Assembly (NCBI GenBank): GCA_025449645.1
Contig: JANWIY010000137.1
Span: 1 to 58,065, forward strand
Direction: 5' to 3'
Length of the DNA stretch: 58,065 bases
Source of the DNA: Chitinophagaceae bacterium
GTDB lineage: Bacteria; Bacteroidota; Bacteroidia; Chitinophagales; Chitinophagaceae
Shown: positions 8,661-17,459 of the stretch, in pieces
How the letters are laid out: each line of letters begins with the position of its first letter
Numbering within the stretch: the first letter of the stretch is position 1
Translations under genes and position numbers: made by a program
The notes under the pieces: model-generated
Seen by the model: only the letters and a program-made list of their open reading frames with translations
Databases searched by the model: none
Told to the model about the DNA's origin: nothing

Positions 8661-9871
8661 TTGGCTGTATTGCTCTTGTCGTTGATTTTATGAAATATCA
8701 TTGACTGGTTTCCAAAAATTTTTGCAAATCCCTTTACATCATCCCCGGTCCAGCCGCTATTCATTTCTCCGTATGATCCAAAGCGGCTGCTCATCAGGTC
8801 GTGCGGACTTTCCACCCCGGTTACCGTAAATCGGTATGGCTCCAGCGTAACAAAAACTTTTCCGGAAACCGTGCTTTGTGTATCATCCAGAAATTTCTCG
8901 ATGTTGCGCATGGTGGGATCCAGCATCTGGCCCTCATGGAGCCAGTTCCCGTACCATGCTGCCAGCTGATCTTTCCAGTAGAGTTGCCATTTGGTCAGCG
9001 TGTGTTTTTCCAGCAGGTGATGTGCCTTGATGATAATTAATGGGGCGGCGGCTTCAAAGCCCACACGGCCTTTGATCCCGATGATCGTATCACCTACATG
9101 AATGTCGCGTCCGATACCGTAAGGTTGCGCGATCGATTGCAGGAACTGAATGGCTTTTACCGGATGTTCAAATTTTTTATCATTGACGGCAAGCAATTCC
9201 CCTTTTTCAAAGTGAAGGATGATCTTTTGCGGACTGCTGGAGGAAACCGGTGTCGGCCATGCATTCTCCGGCAGATAATCCTTTGAATTCAGTGTTTCCT
9301 TTCCGCCAACGGAAGTTCCCCAGAGGCCCTTATTGATACTGTACTGTGCTTTATCAAAGTTCATGCTTACGCCATGTTCTTTCAGAAAGAGAATTTCCTG
9401 TTCGCGGCTGAGTCTCAAATCGCGAATGGGTGTTAGAATTTCCGCCTGAGGCACCATGCTTTGAAAAACCATATCGAACCGGACCTGATCATTTCCCGCT
9501 CCTGTACTGCCGTGGGCAACATAGGCCGCACCTGTTTCCTGAACATAATTCGCCACGGCGATGGCCTGAACCATCCTCTCTGCGCTTACGCTTAAGGGAT
9601 AAGTTGCATTTTTTAAAACATTTCCGAAAATCAGGAAGCGGATGCAGGATCTGTAGTATTCTTCCGTCACATCAACGGATCTGAAAGAAGCAATATCCAA
9701 TTGCTTTGCCCTTTCTTCAATAGCAAGCATTTCCTCCCTGCTGAAGCCACCGGTGTTTACCGTGAGCGCATGCACTTCCAGTCCCTTTATCCGGTTAAGA
9801 TAAATTGCACAATAGGTTGTATCGAGGCCGCCACTGTAAGCCAGAACAACTTTTTTGTTTTCCTTATTCAT
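8657..9871 (-). CDS. argG: Argininosuccinate synthase
   Basis: ATP-dependent ligase of 404 residues that joins citrulline and aspartate. The N-terminal P-loop-like motif VVLAYSGGLDTTYC and the downstream YVAHGSTGAGNDQVRFD are diagnostic. GKVFVTLEPYRF near the C-terminus fits the shorter ArgG variant. It lies directly before argC with a four-base overlap and 41 bases after the GNAT gene. The position of argG before argC, with argH last, implies the whole pathway from glutamate to arginine is made as one unit. Confidence 0.95.
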   Translation of the reverse strand: MNKENKKVVLAYSGGLDTTYCAIYLNRIKGLEVHALTVNTGGFSREEMLAIEERAKQLDIASFRSVDVTEEYYRSCIRFLIFGNVLKNATYPLSVSAERMVQAIAVANYVQETGAAYVAHGSTGAGNDQVRFDMVFQSMVPQAEILTPIRDLRLSREQEILFLKEHGVSMNFDKAQYSINKGLWGTSVGGKETLNSKDYLPENAWPTPVSSSSPQKIILHFEKGELLAVNDKKFEHPVKAIQFLQSIAQPYGIGRDIHVGDTIIGIKGRVGFEAAAPLIIIKAHHLLEKHTLTKWQLYWKDQLAAWYGNWLHEGQMLDPTMRNIEKFLDDTQSTVSGKVFVTLEPYRFTVTGVESPHDLMSSRFGSYGEMNSGWTGDDVKGFAKIFGNQSMIFHKINDKSNTAK

Positions 9872-9912
9872 TGATCCCGACAGGTTTAATTCTTAATTAT
9901 TCATCCTGTTTC

Positions 9913-10626
9913 TTATTTCCCTTTGATCATGCGGAACAGGCCGAGAACAGCCGGCACCATATCCACTTTTTCCTTGCGGATCAGATGTTTAAGCAGCCCC
10001 CATTGCTTGATCTTCATAAAGCGTTCGTAGAGCTTGCTTTTTTTATTGAAATCACTCGAAGTGTCTTCCGGCTTGTTATTTACTTCTGCAGGATCATAAA
10101 GCATGGCGGTGCACATGCAGTTTTTGCGATCCTTACTCATCAGGATCTCATAGTTCACGCAGCTTTTGCAGCCGGCCCAAAACGCCTCATCCTGTGTGAG
10201 CTCAGAATAGGTGACCGGCTCATAACCCAGGTCTGAATTGATTTTCATCACGGCGAGGCCGGTTGTCAGCCCAAAGATCTTGGCGTTTGGATAATGCTTG
10301 CGGCTCAGATCGAAAATCTTTTTCTTGATCTTTTTTGCCAGCCCGCTCTTCCGGAAGGTGGGCGCTACGATGAGCCCGGAATTGGCAACGTATTCGCCAT
10401 GGCTCCAGGTTTCGATATAGCAAAAGCCGGCCCAGATATCATCCTCGGTAAAGGCGATCACGGCTTTGCCTTCACGCATTTTGGCTTTGATATAATCAGG
10501 GCTTCTTTTTGCGATGCCGGTTCCACGCGCCTTTGCGGAAGATTCCATTTCGTCGCAGATGATCTGGGCAAAATCCTGATGGGATGCATCTGCGGTGAGT
10601 ATCTTGAACTTTTGTTCTTGTTCCAT
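9913..10626 (-). CDS. GNAT-family acyltransferase, probable N-acylglutamate synthase
   Basis: First gene of the arginine operon, 237 residues from the ATG at 10626 (the frame is open 14 codons further). Residues ~10-145 look like a GNAT fold: a GFCYIETWSHGEYV strand pair, then the acetyl-CoA loop VAPTFRKSGLAKKIKKK (R/Q-x-x-G-x-A type), then NSDLGYEPV. A C-terminal part of about 90 residues with a Cys cluster (WAGCKSCVNYE, KNCMCTAML) and a basic tail is not part of the standard fold. No argA or argJ is seen in the operon, so this gene is the best candidate for the first acylation of glutamate; that is inference from context. Confidence 0.65.
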   Translation of the reverse strand: MEQEQKFKILTADASHQDFAQIICDEMESSAKARGTGIAKRSPDYIKAKMREGKAVIAFTEDDIWAGFCYIETWSHGEYVANSGLIVAPTFRKSGLAKKIKKKIFDLSRKHYPNAKIFGLTTGLAVMKINSDLGYEPVTYSELTQDEAFWAGCKSCVNYEILMSKDRKNCMCTAMLYDPAEVNNKPEDTSSDFNKKSKLYERFMKIKQWGLLKHLIRKEKVDMVPAVLGLFRMIKGK

Positions 10627-10653
10627 TGAATAATTACATGAGATAAAAAATGC

Positions 10654-10765
10654 CAATGACCTTGTCATTGATTAGGCAACCCGTCTGGTTACGGGGCATA
10701 GGTCCTGACGGAGTTCTATGGATGTAGTATATCAACGTCGTACCCAAAAGGGAATGGGACAAACA
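10654..10765. repeat. Cluster of short hairpins, REP-like palindromic element
   Basis: Successive small stem-loops are visible: CAATGAC/GTCATTG with a 3-base loop; CCCGT/ACGGG around CTGGTT; an ATAG...CTAT pair enclosing TCC/GGA around TGAC; and CCC/GGG around AAAA. Closely spaced palindromes of this kind resemble the REP-like intergenic elements of Bacteroidota, but they could equally be a structured operon leader. No second copy was found in this window. Confidence 0.45.
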
Positions 10766-10793
10766 GAAAAAATAACGCAGGGGGGCGCTACAA

Positions 10794-10826
10794 AAAACCC
10801 ACGCTTATTGAAGGCGTGCAATACCA
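10794..10826 (-). terminator. Terminator-like hairpin in the arginine operon leader
   Basis: Read on the minus strand, the stem CACGC/GCGTG closes on a 9-base loop and is followed by GG and six T residues. It lies about 170 bases before the GNAT start, in the orientation of the operon. An upstream ACCCA could pair instead with TGGGT, which overlaps the stem, giving two exclusive folds. This would suit attenuation, but no leader peptide rich in Arg codons was recognised. Confidence 0.4.
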
Positions 10827-10966
10827 TTCCGGTGAGGACTGATATGGGTGAGTTTTTTTTCATTTCATGAGAAAATGAGATGACAAATTTTTTTATCCAT
10901 ACACAGAAACAGCTTTTTTATAAAGTTTGAGGAATAATTTTAGTTAAAAGTCGGAGGGAAAGGGGG

Positions 10967-11043
10967 ATAATTTGAAAATTTGATGATGCTTTGCCTACCC
11001 AAGCGCAGCGAAGGTTGGGAAAATTTGAAAATGTGAAAATGCT
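10967..11043. repeat. Family B intergenic repeat, copy B0
   Basis: Two blocks of AATTTGAAAATTTG and AATTTGAAAATGTGAAAATG words flank a 30-odd base centre with CCCAA...TTGGG pairing. The same word set recurs at 15684, 38068 and 48845. The element lies between the arginine leader and the GGGPS stop codon. Confidence 0.55.
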
Positions 11044-11167
11044 TTACCTGATCGAGGATTTTCGAAGGGTAATTCGGTTCTTAGGCCTGATGTACAGGTT
11101 TTTGTGCCTTTCCGGACAGAGAATTGGTTTTGGCCGGCAGGGGGTTAAATCGGGCAGAGAAAGTGGA

Positions 11168-11929
11168 TCAGGGGCGTTCGGGGACTGAAACTGAATGCAG
11201 CGCATGCACCATTTCAGTCAGGAGGGAAGCGTCTTTTTCAATGGCACTGCCCACTACGATCAGGTCTGCACCCGCTTTGGCATTGAGATATACTTTTTCA
11301 GGGTCTTTAATGCCGCCGCCGATCAGCAGGGGCACCTCGATGAATGAAGAAACAAGCTGGATCATTTCTTCTGAAATGGGCCGCCTGGCGCCACTTCCCG
11401 CATCCATATAGATGAGTTTCATGCCCAGCATTTCGCCTGCCATGGCAGTGCAAAGAGCAATTTCATTTTTGTCGGCCGGAATCGGACTCGCATTACTGAT
11501 ATAGGATACAGTTGTTGGAGCACCACCATCGATGACCATATATCCGGTGGAAATGATTTCCAATCCGCTTTTTTTAACAACCGGGGCCGAAATCACGTGC
11601 TGACCGATGAGCAGTTCAGGATTTCTCCCTGATATCAGGGATAGATAGAGCAACCCGTCAGCATATGGCGATACCTGGGATGGCGAACCCGGAAAAAGGA
11701 TTACAGGAATATGACAATTCGCCTTGATTTGCTGAACAACCTCGTCAAGCTGGTGCGATATGACCAGGCTCCCCCCAACGAACAGGTAATCGACCCTTGC
11801 CCGGGTAGCAAGATCGATGATCCCGGCAATCTTAGCTGTATCTACTTTATCGGGGTCAATGAGAACGGCAAAGGACTTGCGCCGCTTCTTTTTTTTTGCC
11901 AGTAAAGAGGAATAAATCGCGTCCTTCAT
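11168..11929 (-). CDS. Geranylgeranylglyceryl phosphate synthase-like prenyltransferase (group II GGGPS/PcrB family)
   Basis: TIM-barrel prenyltransferase of 253 residues from the ATG at 11929 (seven codons inside the longest frame, chosen because family members start just before the AVLIDPDK strand). Motifs seen: FAVLIDPDKVD, VDYLFVGGS, VILFPGSPSQ, IYMDAGSGA and LLIGGGIKDPEKV with the C-terminal phosphate site GADLIVVGSAIEKD. Family members join sn-glycerol-1-phosphate to a polyprenyl diphosphate, the archaeal-type ether-lipid step; homologues are known in Bacteroidota. No glycerol-1-phosphate dehydrogenase is nearby. The product in this organism is unknown. Confidence 0.85.
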   Translation of the reverse strand: MKDAIYSSLLAKKKKRRKSFAVLIDPDKVDTAKIAGIIDLATRARVDYLFVGGSLVISHQLDEVVQQIKANCHIPVILFPGSPSQVSPYADGLLYLSLISGRNPELLIGQHVISAPVVKKSGLEIISTGYMVIDGGAPTTVSYISNASPIPADKNEIALCTAMAGEMLGMKLIYMDAGSGARRPISEEMIQLVSSFIEVPLLIGGGIKDPEKVYLNAKAGADLIVVGSAIEKDASLLTEMVHALHSVSVPERP

Positions 11930-12238
11930 GATGGTGGGTTCCTCATACAAATGTGCGAAAACTTTCCCGGTTTTGAAAACCAGCCCGAAACAGCTCTTCA
12001 GTTAATCGATTATTCTGTACCGGCCAAAACTTTTTTTGCGGAAACCGGTGGTTTGTATGTGCATAATTCAAATCATGTAATGCGGGCTTGCGATACAGGG
12101 TTTATCAACTATTCTTTTCCACAAGTGTTAATATTTCAGGAGAGGAAATCCCAAAATCAAAAAATACTTTCGTTACCTGCTTAACTATTCGGTAATAAGC
12201 GGCAGGTCTTCCATAAAACAATTAAAGTCGTCATTCAC
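11930..12238. other. Divergent intergenic region between the GGGPS gene and nrdJ
   Basis: About 300 bases with no convincing gene. It should carry the promoters of both flanking genes, but I see no strong promoter pair. It was checked for a cobalamin riboswitch because nrdJ follows: no B12-box motif is present. Confidence 0.5.
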
Positions 12239-15200
12239 ATGGTTACTCATACGCAATCTGCGAACGGTTTGCAGTTCAGCCGTCGCTTCACCAGGGAAGG
12301 AATCAGCGTATTTGATCAATTCGAATATGATTACAGGAGTTCGGTGATCCGGAACCCCTCGGGTGAAATCGTATTTGAGATGACGAATGTGGAAGTGCCC
12401 AAATCCTGGAGCCAGATCGCGACGGATATCCTTGCCCAGAAATATTTCCGTAAAGCTGGTGTTCCGCAACCCGATGGTTCGCTGGGCAGGGAGACCTCAG
12501 TAAAACAAGTGGCTCACCGCCTGGCCAATTGCTGGAAATCCTGGGGGATAAGGTATGGCTATTTCTCCAGCGATAACGACGCGCGGATTTTTTATGAAGA
12601 GCTTGTTTATTCCATCCTCAACCAGGCCTGTGTTCCGAATAGTCCGCAATGGTTCAATACCGGGCTTTATGAAAGTTATGGCATCACCGGAAAACCGCAG
12701 GGGCATTATTATGTCGATCAACTCGACGGGCAATTGAAAAAGTCCACCTCCGCATATGAACGCCCGCAACCCCACGCCTGCTTTATACTGAGCGTGGAAG
12801 ATGATCTGGTAAATGATGGCGGCATCATGGATCTCTGGGTTCGCGAGGCCCGGATTTTCAAGTATGGTTCAGGCGTAGGAACAAATTTCTCGAATATCCG
12901 TGGGGAAGGGGAAAAACTGAGCGGTGGTGGTACTTCCAGCGGGTTGATGAGCTTTCTCAAAATCGGCGACCGCGCAGCAGGAGCTATCAAATCCGGAGGG
13001 ACCACACGGCGCGCTGCTAAAATGGTTTGTCTCGACCTCGACCATCCTGAAATCATGGACTTCATCAACTGGAAGATGGAGGAAGAAAAAAAAGTAGGGG
13101 CGTTAATCGCTGCAGGATATCCGAGCGATTACGAAGGAGAAGCATATAAAACGGTCAGTGGCCAGAATTCAAATAATTCCGTAAGGATCCCCAATTCATT
13201 TTTTGAAAAGCTCGAGAACGGTGAGGACTGGGAGTTGAAAGCAAGAAGTGATGGAAGGATAATGAAAAAAATTCCCGCCAGGGAAGTTTGGAACCAGATT
13301 ACGTATGCAGCATGGCGTTGTGCAGACCCGGGTACCCAATACGATACTACCATAAACGAATGGCATACATGCCCCAGTGGTGGCCGTATCCGGGCTTCCA
13401 ACCCTTGCTCCGAGTATATGTTCCTGGACAACACCGCGTGTAATCTGGCCTCCGTAAACCTTCGCAGGTTCTATGATGAAGAAAGCAATAACCTGGATGT
13501 GGAAGGCTTCGAGTATACCTGCCGTTTATGGACCGTAGTGCTTGAGGTTTCTGTTTTGATGGCCCAGTTTCCATCAAAGGAAGTGGCCCAGCTCTCATAC
13601 GATTACCGCACCCTCGGACTGGGCTACGCCAATCTTGGCTCCATGCTTATGGTGATGGGTATTCCATACGACAGCGAAGAAGCCCGGGGAATTGGGGGGG
13701 CCATCAGCGCAATCATGACTGGCGTAGCTTACAAAACATCAGCTGAAATGGCCCGTGCATTGGGCCCATTTCCGAAATTCGAAGAGAACCGCCAGGCGAT
13801 GTTGCGCGTGATGCGCAATCACCGGCTCGCGGCTTACGATGCTGACGAATATGAAAAACTGCAGATCAAACCCCAGGGGATAAAAGCAAAGTATTGTCCC
13901 GACTACCTGCTAACTGCAGCCACGCGCGCCTGGGATGACGCTGTCCAGCTCGGCGAGAAATATGGCTACCGGAATGCCCAATCCACTGTGATAGCGCCTA
14001 CGGGCACCATAGGACTTGTAATGGACTGCGATACAACCGGTGTGGAACCCGACTTTGCGCTGGTGAAATTTAAAAAATTATCCGGCGGAGGCTATTTCAA
14101 GATCATAAACCAATCCGTTCCGGCTGCACTTAAAAATCTCGGTTACAGCGACCGGGAAATTGATTCGATCATCAAATATGCTGTTGGTGCCGGCACTTTT
14201 GCCGGAGCACCGCATATCAATCATCAGACCCTAAGTGAGAAAGGATTTTTTGCAGAAGAAATAAAGAAACTTGATGCATCTGTTGCTTCCGCTTTTGAAA
14301 TCGGTTTTGTTTTCAATGTGTACAATCTCGGGGAAGAATGCCTGAAGCGTCTCGGATTTCAACCTGAACAATATTATAATTTTGAATGGAACCGGCTGGA
14401 AGCGCTTGGTTTCTCCGACGACCAAATAGCAGATGCCAATGATTACGTTTGCGGCACGATGACCGTGGAAGGCGCTCCTTATCTCAAATCGGAACATCTT
14501 CCGGTATTCGATTGCGCCAATAAATGCGGAAAGATCGGCGAAAGATATATCCATGCGCATGGTCATATCCGGATGATGAGTGCAGTTCAGCCATTCATCA
14601 GCGGCGCAATCTCGAAAACGATCAACCTTCCTAATGAAGCGACGGTAGAAGAAATTGCAGATTCTTACCTGCTGAGCTGGAAGCTTGCGCTGAAGGCCTG
14701 CGCTCTTTACCGGGACGGATCCAAACTTTCGCAGCCACTCAGCAATAAATCAGACAAAAAGAAGAAGCTTGAAACACCGGAGGAAATGAAGGAGGCAATC
14801 CTGAACGAACCCCTGGGGCTTGAGCCGAATATTGTGGACATGAGCCAGCTGACTGTTCGTGAACTGCTGGAAGAAGTGCAGAAAAGAGTGCAGTCTTCGC
14901 CTGATACCAAATTGAAAAGAGAACTCGCGACCATCGTGGAACGGCGCACCCTTCCTGCAAAACGGCGCGGCTATACCCAAAAGGCAAAGATCAATGGTCA
15001 GGCAATTTTTCTTCGCACGGGTGAATATGCTGACGGAACCGTCGGCGAGATCTTCATCGACATGGCCAAGGAAGGCGCCACGATGCGAAGTATGCTGAAT
15101 TGCTTTGCAATAGCGATTTCAATCGGCCTGCAATATGGAGTACCGATGGAAGAATTCGTGGAAAAATTTGTTTTCACCCGGTTTGAACCATCAGGCATGG

Positions 15201-15610
15201 TGGAACACCCGAATATAAAAAGCGCAACATCCATTGTGGATTTTATTTTCCGTTCTCTGGCATACGAATATTTAGGAAGAGCAGACCTTGTACATGTGCT
15301 GGACAAACCTGAAGTGATGAATACAGGAAATGCGGAATGGGATCATCCTGCCGCTCCTGAGACGGAAAAAAAAACTCCGCCCTTAAGTGAAGTCAGAATC
15401 GTGGCCAAACCAGCGGCTGCACCTGCTGTGCTGGCTGCACACAAACTGGTAAAAAATATAAAAATGGATAGTGGACTGGATGCCGTGAATGCAGCTGCTA
15501 AAAGCATGCAAAGTGATGCTCCGGCTTGTAATACCTGCGGTCATATTACCATCCGCAGCGGCACTTGTTATAAATGCCTTAATTGCGGTAACAGCATGGG
15601 CTGCAGTTAG
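12239..15610 (+). CDS. nrdJ: Adenosylcobalamin-dependent ribonucleotide reductase (class II)
   Basis: Large enzyme of 1123 residues that reduces ribonucleotides for DNA synthesis using a B12-derived radical. The N-terminal third carries NSPQWFNTGLYESYG, KYGSGVGTNFS and the loop with GGTSSGLMSFL. The centre has RASNPCSEYMFLDNTACNL with an active-site Cys, and APTGTIGLVMDCDTTG. The C-terminus has a Cys-rich tail (CNTCGH, CYKCLNCG, MGCS) expected to shuttle electrons to the active site. Full length for the family. Dependence on B12 links it functionally to the riboswitch-controlled receptor at 28-30 kb. No other RNR class is in the window. Confidence 0.95.
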   Translation: MVTHTQSANGLQFSRRFTREGISVFDQFEYDYRSSVIRNPSGEIVFEMTNVEVPKSWSQIATDILAQKYFRKAGVPQPDGSLGRETSVKQVAHRLANCWKSWGIRYGYFSSDNDARIFYEELVYSILNQACVPNSPQWFNTGLYESYGITGKPQGHYYVDQLDGQLKKSTSAYERPQPHACFILSVEDDLVNDGGIMDLWVREARIFKYGSGVGTNFSNIRGEGEKLSGGGTSSGLMSFLKIGDRAAGAIKSGGTTRRAAKMVCLDLDHPEIMDFINWKMEEEKKVGALIAAGYPSDYEGEAYKTVSGQNSNNSVRIPNSFFEKLENGEDWELKARSDGRIMKKIPAREVWNQITYAAWRCADPGTQYDTTINEWHTCPSGGRIRASNPCSEYMFLDNTACNLASVNLRRFYDEESNNLDVEGFEYTCRLWTVVLEVSVLMAQFPSKEVAQLSYDYRTLGLGYANLGSMLMVMGIPYDSEEARGIGGAISAIMTGVAYKTSAEMARALGPFPKFEENRQAMLRVMRNHRLAAYDADEYEKLQIKPQGIKAKYCPDYLLTAATRAWDDAVQLGEKYGYRNAQSTVIAPTGTIGLVMDCDTTGVEPDFALVKFKKLSGGGYFKIINQSVPAALKNLGYSDREIDSIIKYAVGAGTFAGAPHINHQTLSEKGFFAEEIKKLDASVASAFEIGFVFNVYNLGEECLKRLGFQPEQYYNFEWNRLEALGFSDDQIADANDYVCGTMTVEGAPYLKSEHLPVFDCANKCGKIGERYIHAHGHIRMMSAVQPFISGAISKTINLPNEATVEEIADSYLLSWKLALKACALYRDGSKLSQPLSNKSDKKKKLETPEEMKEAILNEPLGLEPNIVDMSQLTVRELLEEVQKRVQSSPDTKLKRELATIVERRTLPAKRRGYTQKAKINGQAIFLRTGEYADGTVGEIFIDMAKEGATMRSMLNCFAIAISIGLQYGVPMEEFVEKFVFTRFEPSGMVEHPNIKSATSIVDFIFRSLAYEYLGRADLVHVLDKPEVMNTGNAEWDHPAAPETEKKTPPLSEVRIVAKPAAAPAVLAAHKLVKNIKMDSGLDAVNAAAKSMQSDAPACNTCGHITIRSGTCYKCLNCGNSMGCS

Positions 15611-15651
15611 AGAGCCTTAAAATACTTTGGACGGTTTTACTTAACCACAGG

Positions 15652-15682
15652 TCCCCGCATTTTTATGCGGGGATCTTTATTT
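15652..15682 (+). terminator. Intrinsic terminator after nrdJ
   Basis: A perfect 9-bp stem (TCCCCGCAT / ATGCGGGGA) with a TTTT loop is followed by a T-rich tract. It lies 41 bases beyond the nrdJ stop codon and is the clearest terminator in the window. Confidence 0.85.
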
Positions 15683-15683
15683 A

Positions 15684-15796
15684 ATGGAGAATGAGGAGTT
15701 GAAAATGTGGAAATATGTAAATGTTTAAATGTGCAAATTTGGAAAGACAGGTTGGCGCAACTTTTCATTCTCCATTCTCAATTGTACATTCTCCAT
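15684..15796. repeat. Family B intergenic repeat, copy B1
   Basis: Starts with an AATGGAGAATGAGGAG block, passes through GAAAATGTGGAAATATG-type words and ends (15766-15796) in CATTCTCC units that are the reverse complement of the starting GGAGAATG unit, so the ends can pair. It directly follows the nrdJ terminator. Confidence 0.6.
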
Positions 15797-15904
15797 GAAA
15801 ACCTGGTTTTCCAGAATTGGGACGATTTTTCGGTATATCTGGCAAGGAAATTGGTATTTATTCAGCAATTTTCACGAATTCCGATCGTTAATCTATAACC
15901 TCAA

Positions 15905-16030
15905 ATGAAAACCATGAAAAAGATCCTGGCCCTGGTATTATTACTCAGCCTATTGTATTCCTGCAGCAGATCTGTTACGCCGTATCAGGCCGCTACCCAT
16001 CATTATAACAGTTGCAAGTTCATGAAGTAA
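15905..16030 (+). CDS. Small putative lipoprotein, 41 residues
   Basis: A short frame starting MKTMKKILALV with a hydrophobic core and a lipobox ending LLYSC (Cys20), then about 21 residues (SRSVTPYQAATHHYNSCKF). The signal peptide plus lipobox, clean start and lack of overlap support a real gene. The TPYQAA...CK tail resembles small Bacteroidota lipoproteins I have seen annotated as hypothetical, but I cannot name a family. It probably sits in the outer or inner membrane as a lipid-anchored peptide. Confidence 0.6.
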   Translation: MKTMKKILALVLLLSLLYSCSRSVTPYQAATHHYNSCKFMK

Positions 16031-16102
16031 ATTTCCCCTGGGAATTTATTCATCATCAACCATTCCCCTTCTTTAGTACATTGCGTACCGTAATTTTCAG
16101 TT

Positions 16103-17458
16103 ATGAAGAGGCTGTGGTTGATTTTTTATTTTCTCTATTCATTGGATGTATGGGCACAGTCTGTTTCCCGCCCCTCCGCGATTGTATCCGGCCCAATGCT
16201 CGGCCAGGTGGAATTACGGACAGCCAGGGTCTGGTTACAGGTGTCTCCCGCCGTTAAATCCGTATCTGTTATTTATTGGAAGAAAGATCATCCTGAACAG
16301 GCCGGGGAAAAGAAATATACCGGCCCACTCGGCAATGAATTCAATCCTATACAAATTGAGATCGGTGGCCTGGAATTCAACAGCACCTATCAGTACCAGT
16401 TCGTTCTGGATAAAATAAAATCCGCTGCACGCGGATCCTTCATTACAAAAGATTTGTGGCAATGGCGAAAACCTGCACCTGACTTCAGTTTTCTCACTGG
16501 CAGTTGCGCATATTTCAACGAAGCGATATACGACCGTCCCGGAAAACCCTATGGCGGAGATCCTTCTATTTTTGAGTCAATGGCCAAAGAGCCAGCAGCA
16601 TTTATGCTTTGGCTGGGAGATAATTTGTATACGAGGGAAGTGGATTTCGCAAGTGCCTGGGGTCTTTGGTACAGAGCAAGCCATGATCGTGCATTACCGG
16701 CATTAAGGAATTTTTGGAAGTCCATGCCGCAATATGCCATCTGGGATGATCATGATTACGGTCCGGATAATTCCGACGGCTCTTATGGATTGAAAGATGT
16801 TTCTCTGGAAATATTCAAACGCTATTGGAGCAATCCCTCTTACGGCCAGGTTGGCAAGGGAATCTATTCCCAGATTTCTTACGGGGATGTTGATATATTT
16901 CTCACTGACGACAGGTATTTCAGGAGTTCGGATGATTTGGATGACAGTATCGCGGGCAAGCCGAATCCTGAAAAACATTTTTTTGGAAAAAAGCAACTGG
17001 ACTGGCTTGAAGATGCCCTGATGCAGAGCCCGGCTACCTTTAAGGTTATTGCGGTTGGCAGCCAGGTATTAAATCCCTTGAGCAGGGAAGAATGTTTGCA
17101 TAATTACAGTTTTGAATTCTACAGCCTGATGCAATTTCTGGATCGTCAAAAGGTCAGGGGCGTTCTATTCCTGACCGGTGACCGGCACCACAGCGAAATC
17201 ATAAAATATGAAAGAACAGGTAACTATTCATTGTATGATGTTACCACTTCTCCCTTTACCAGTGGAATTGCAAGGGTAGAGGGGGCCGAAATTAACAATT
17301 CTTATCGCGTGGAAGGAAGCCTGGTGCAGGATCGCAGTTATGCAAAATTTATTATTGCGGGTAAAAAGAATGAACGGATATTGACTGTAGAGTTCCGGGG
17401 AGTTGAGGGAAACAAACTCAGCACCTGGAGTATTTCTGAAAAGCAATTAATCCCATGA
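16103..17458 (+). CDS. PhoD-like alkaline phosphatase/phosphodiesterase, exported
   Basis: A 451-residue protein with a signal peptide ending VWAQS. An N-terminal fibronectin-like domain (residues ~25-120, VSGPMLGQVELRTARVWLQ) precedes a PhoD-type metallophosphatase domain. Metal-site motifs are LTGSCAYF, LWLGDNLYTR, YAIWDDHDYGPDNSD, FLTDDRYFR and LTGDRHHSE. Family members hydrolyse phosphomonoesters or diesters outside the cytoplasm. It is followed after one base by the YcxB-like gene, so the two are probably co-transcribed. No Pho-box was recognised upstream. Confidence 0.88.
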   Translation: MKRLWLIFYFLYSLDVWAQSVSRPSAIVSGPMLGQVELRTARVWLQVSPAVKSVSVIYWKKDHPEQAGEKKYTGPLGNEFNPIQIEIGGLEFNSTYQYQFVLDKIKSAARGSFITKDLWQWRKPAPDFSFLTGSCAYFNEAIYDRPGKPYGGDPSIFESMAKEPAAFMLWLGDNLYTREVDFASAWGLWYRASHDRALPALRNFWKSMPQYAIWDDHDYGPDNSDGSYGLKDVSLEIFKRYWSNPSYGQVGKGIYSQISYGDVDIFLTDDRYFRSSDDLDDSIAGKPNPEKHFFGKKQLDWLEDALMQSPATFKVIAVGSQVLNPLSREECLHNYSFEFYSLMQFLDRQKVRGVLFLTGDRHHSEIIKYERTGNYSLYDVTTSPFTSGIARVEGAEINNSYRVEGSLVQDRSYAKFIIAGKKNERILTVEFRGVEGNKLSTWSISEKQLIP

Positions 17459-17459
17459 G

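Larger units (their letters stand above)
10627..11167. other. Leader/intergenic region upstream of the arginine operon
   Basis: No convincing gene lies in these 541 bases. Nearest the GNAT gene (10654-10765) is a run of tight stem-loops, and at about 10796-10823 a terminator-like hairpin; both are listed separately. The centre (10862-10960) is AT-rich and could hold the promoter. A family B repeat lies at 10967-11043. The remainder up to the GGGPS stop shows nothing I can name. Confidence 0.6.

Noticed and set aside
11930-12238. Cobalamin riboswitch before nrdJ
   Set aside because: No GCCACTG box or GGGAA/CCGGTG core was found in the region; the only such riboswitch is at 30243-30420.
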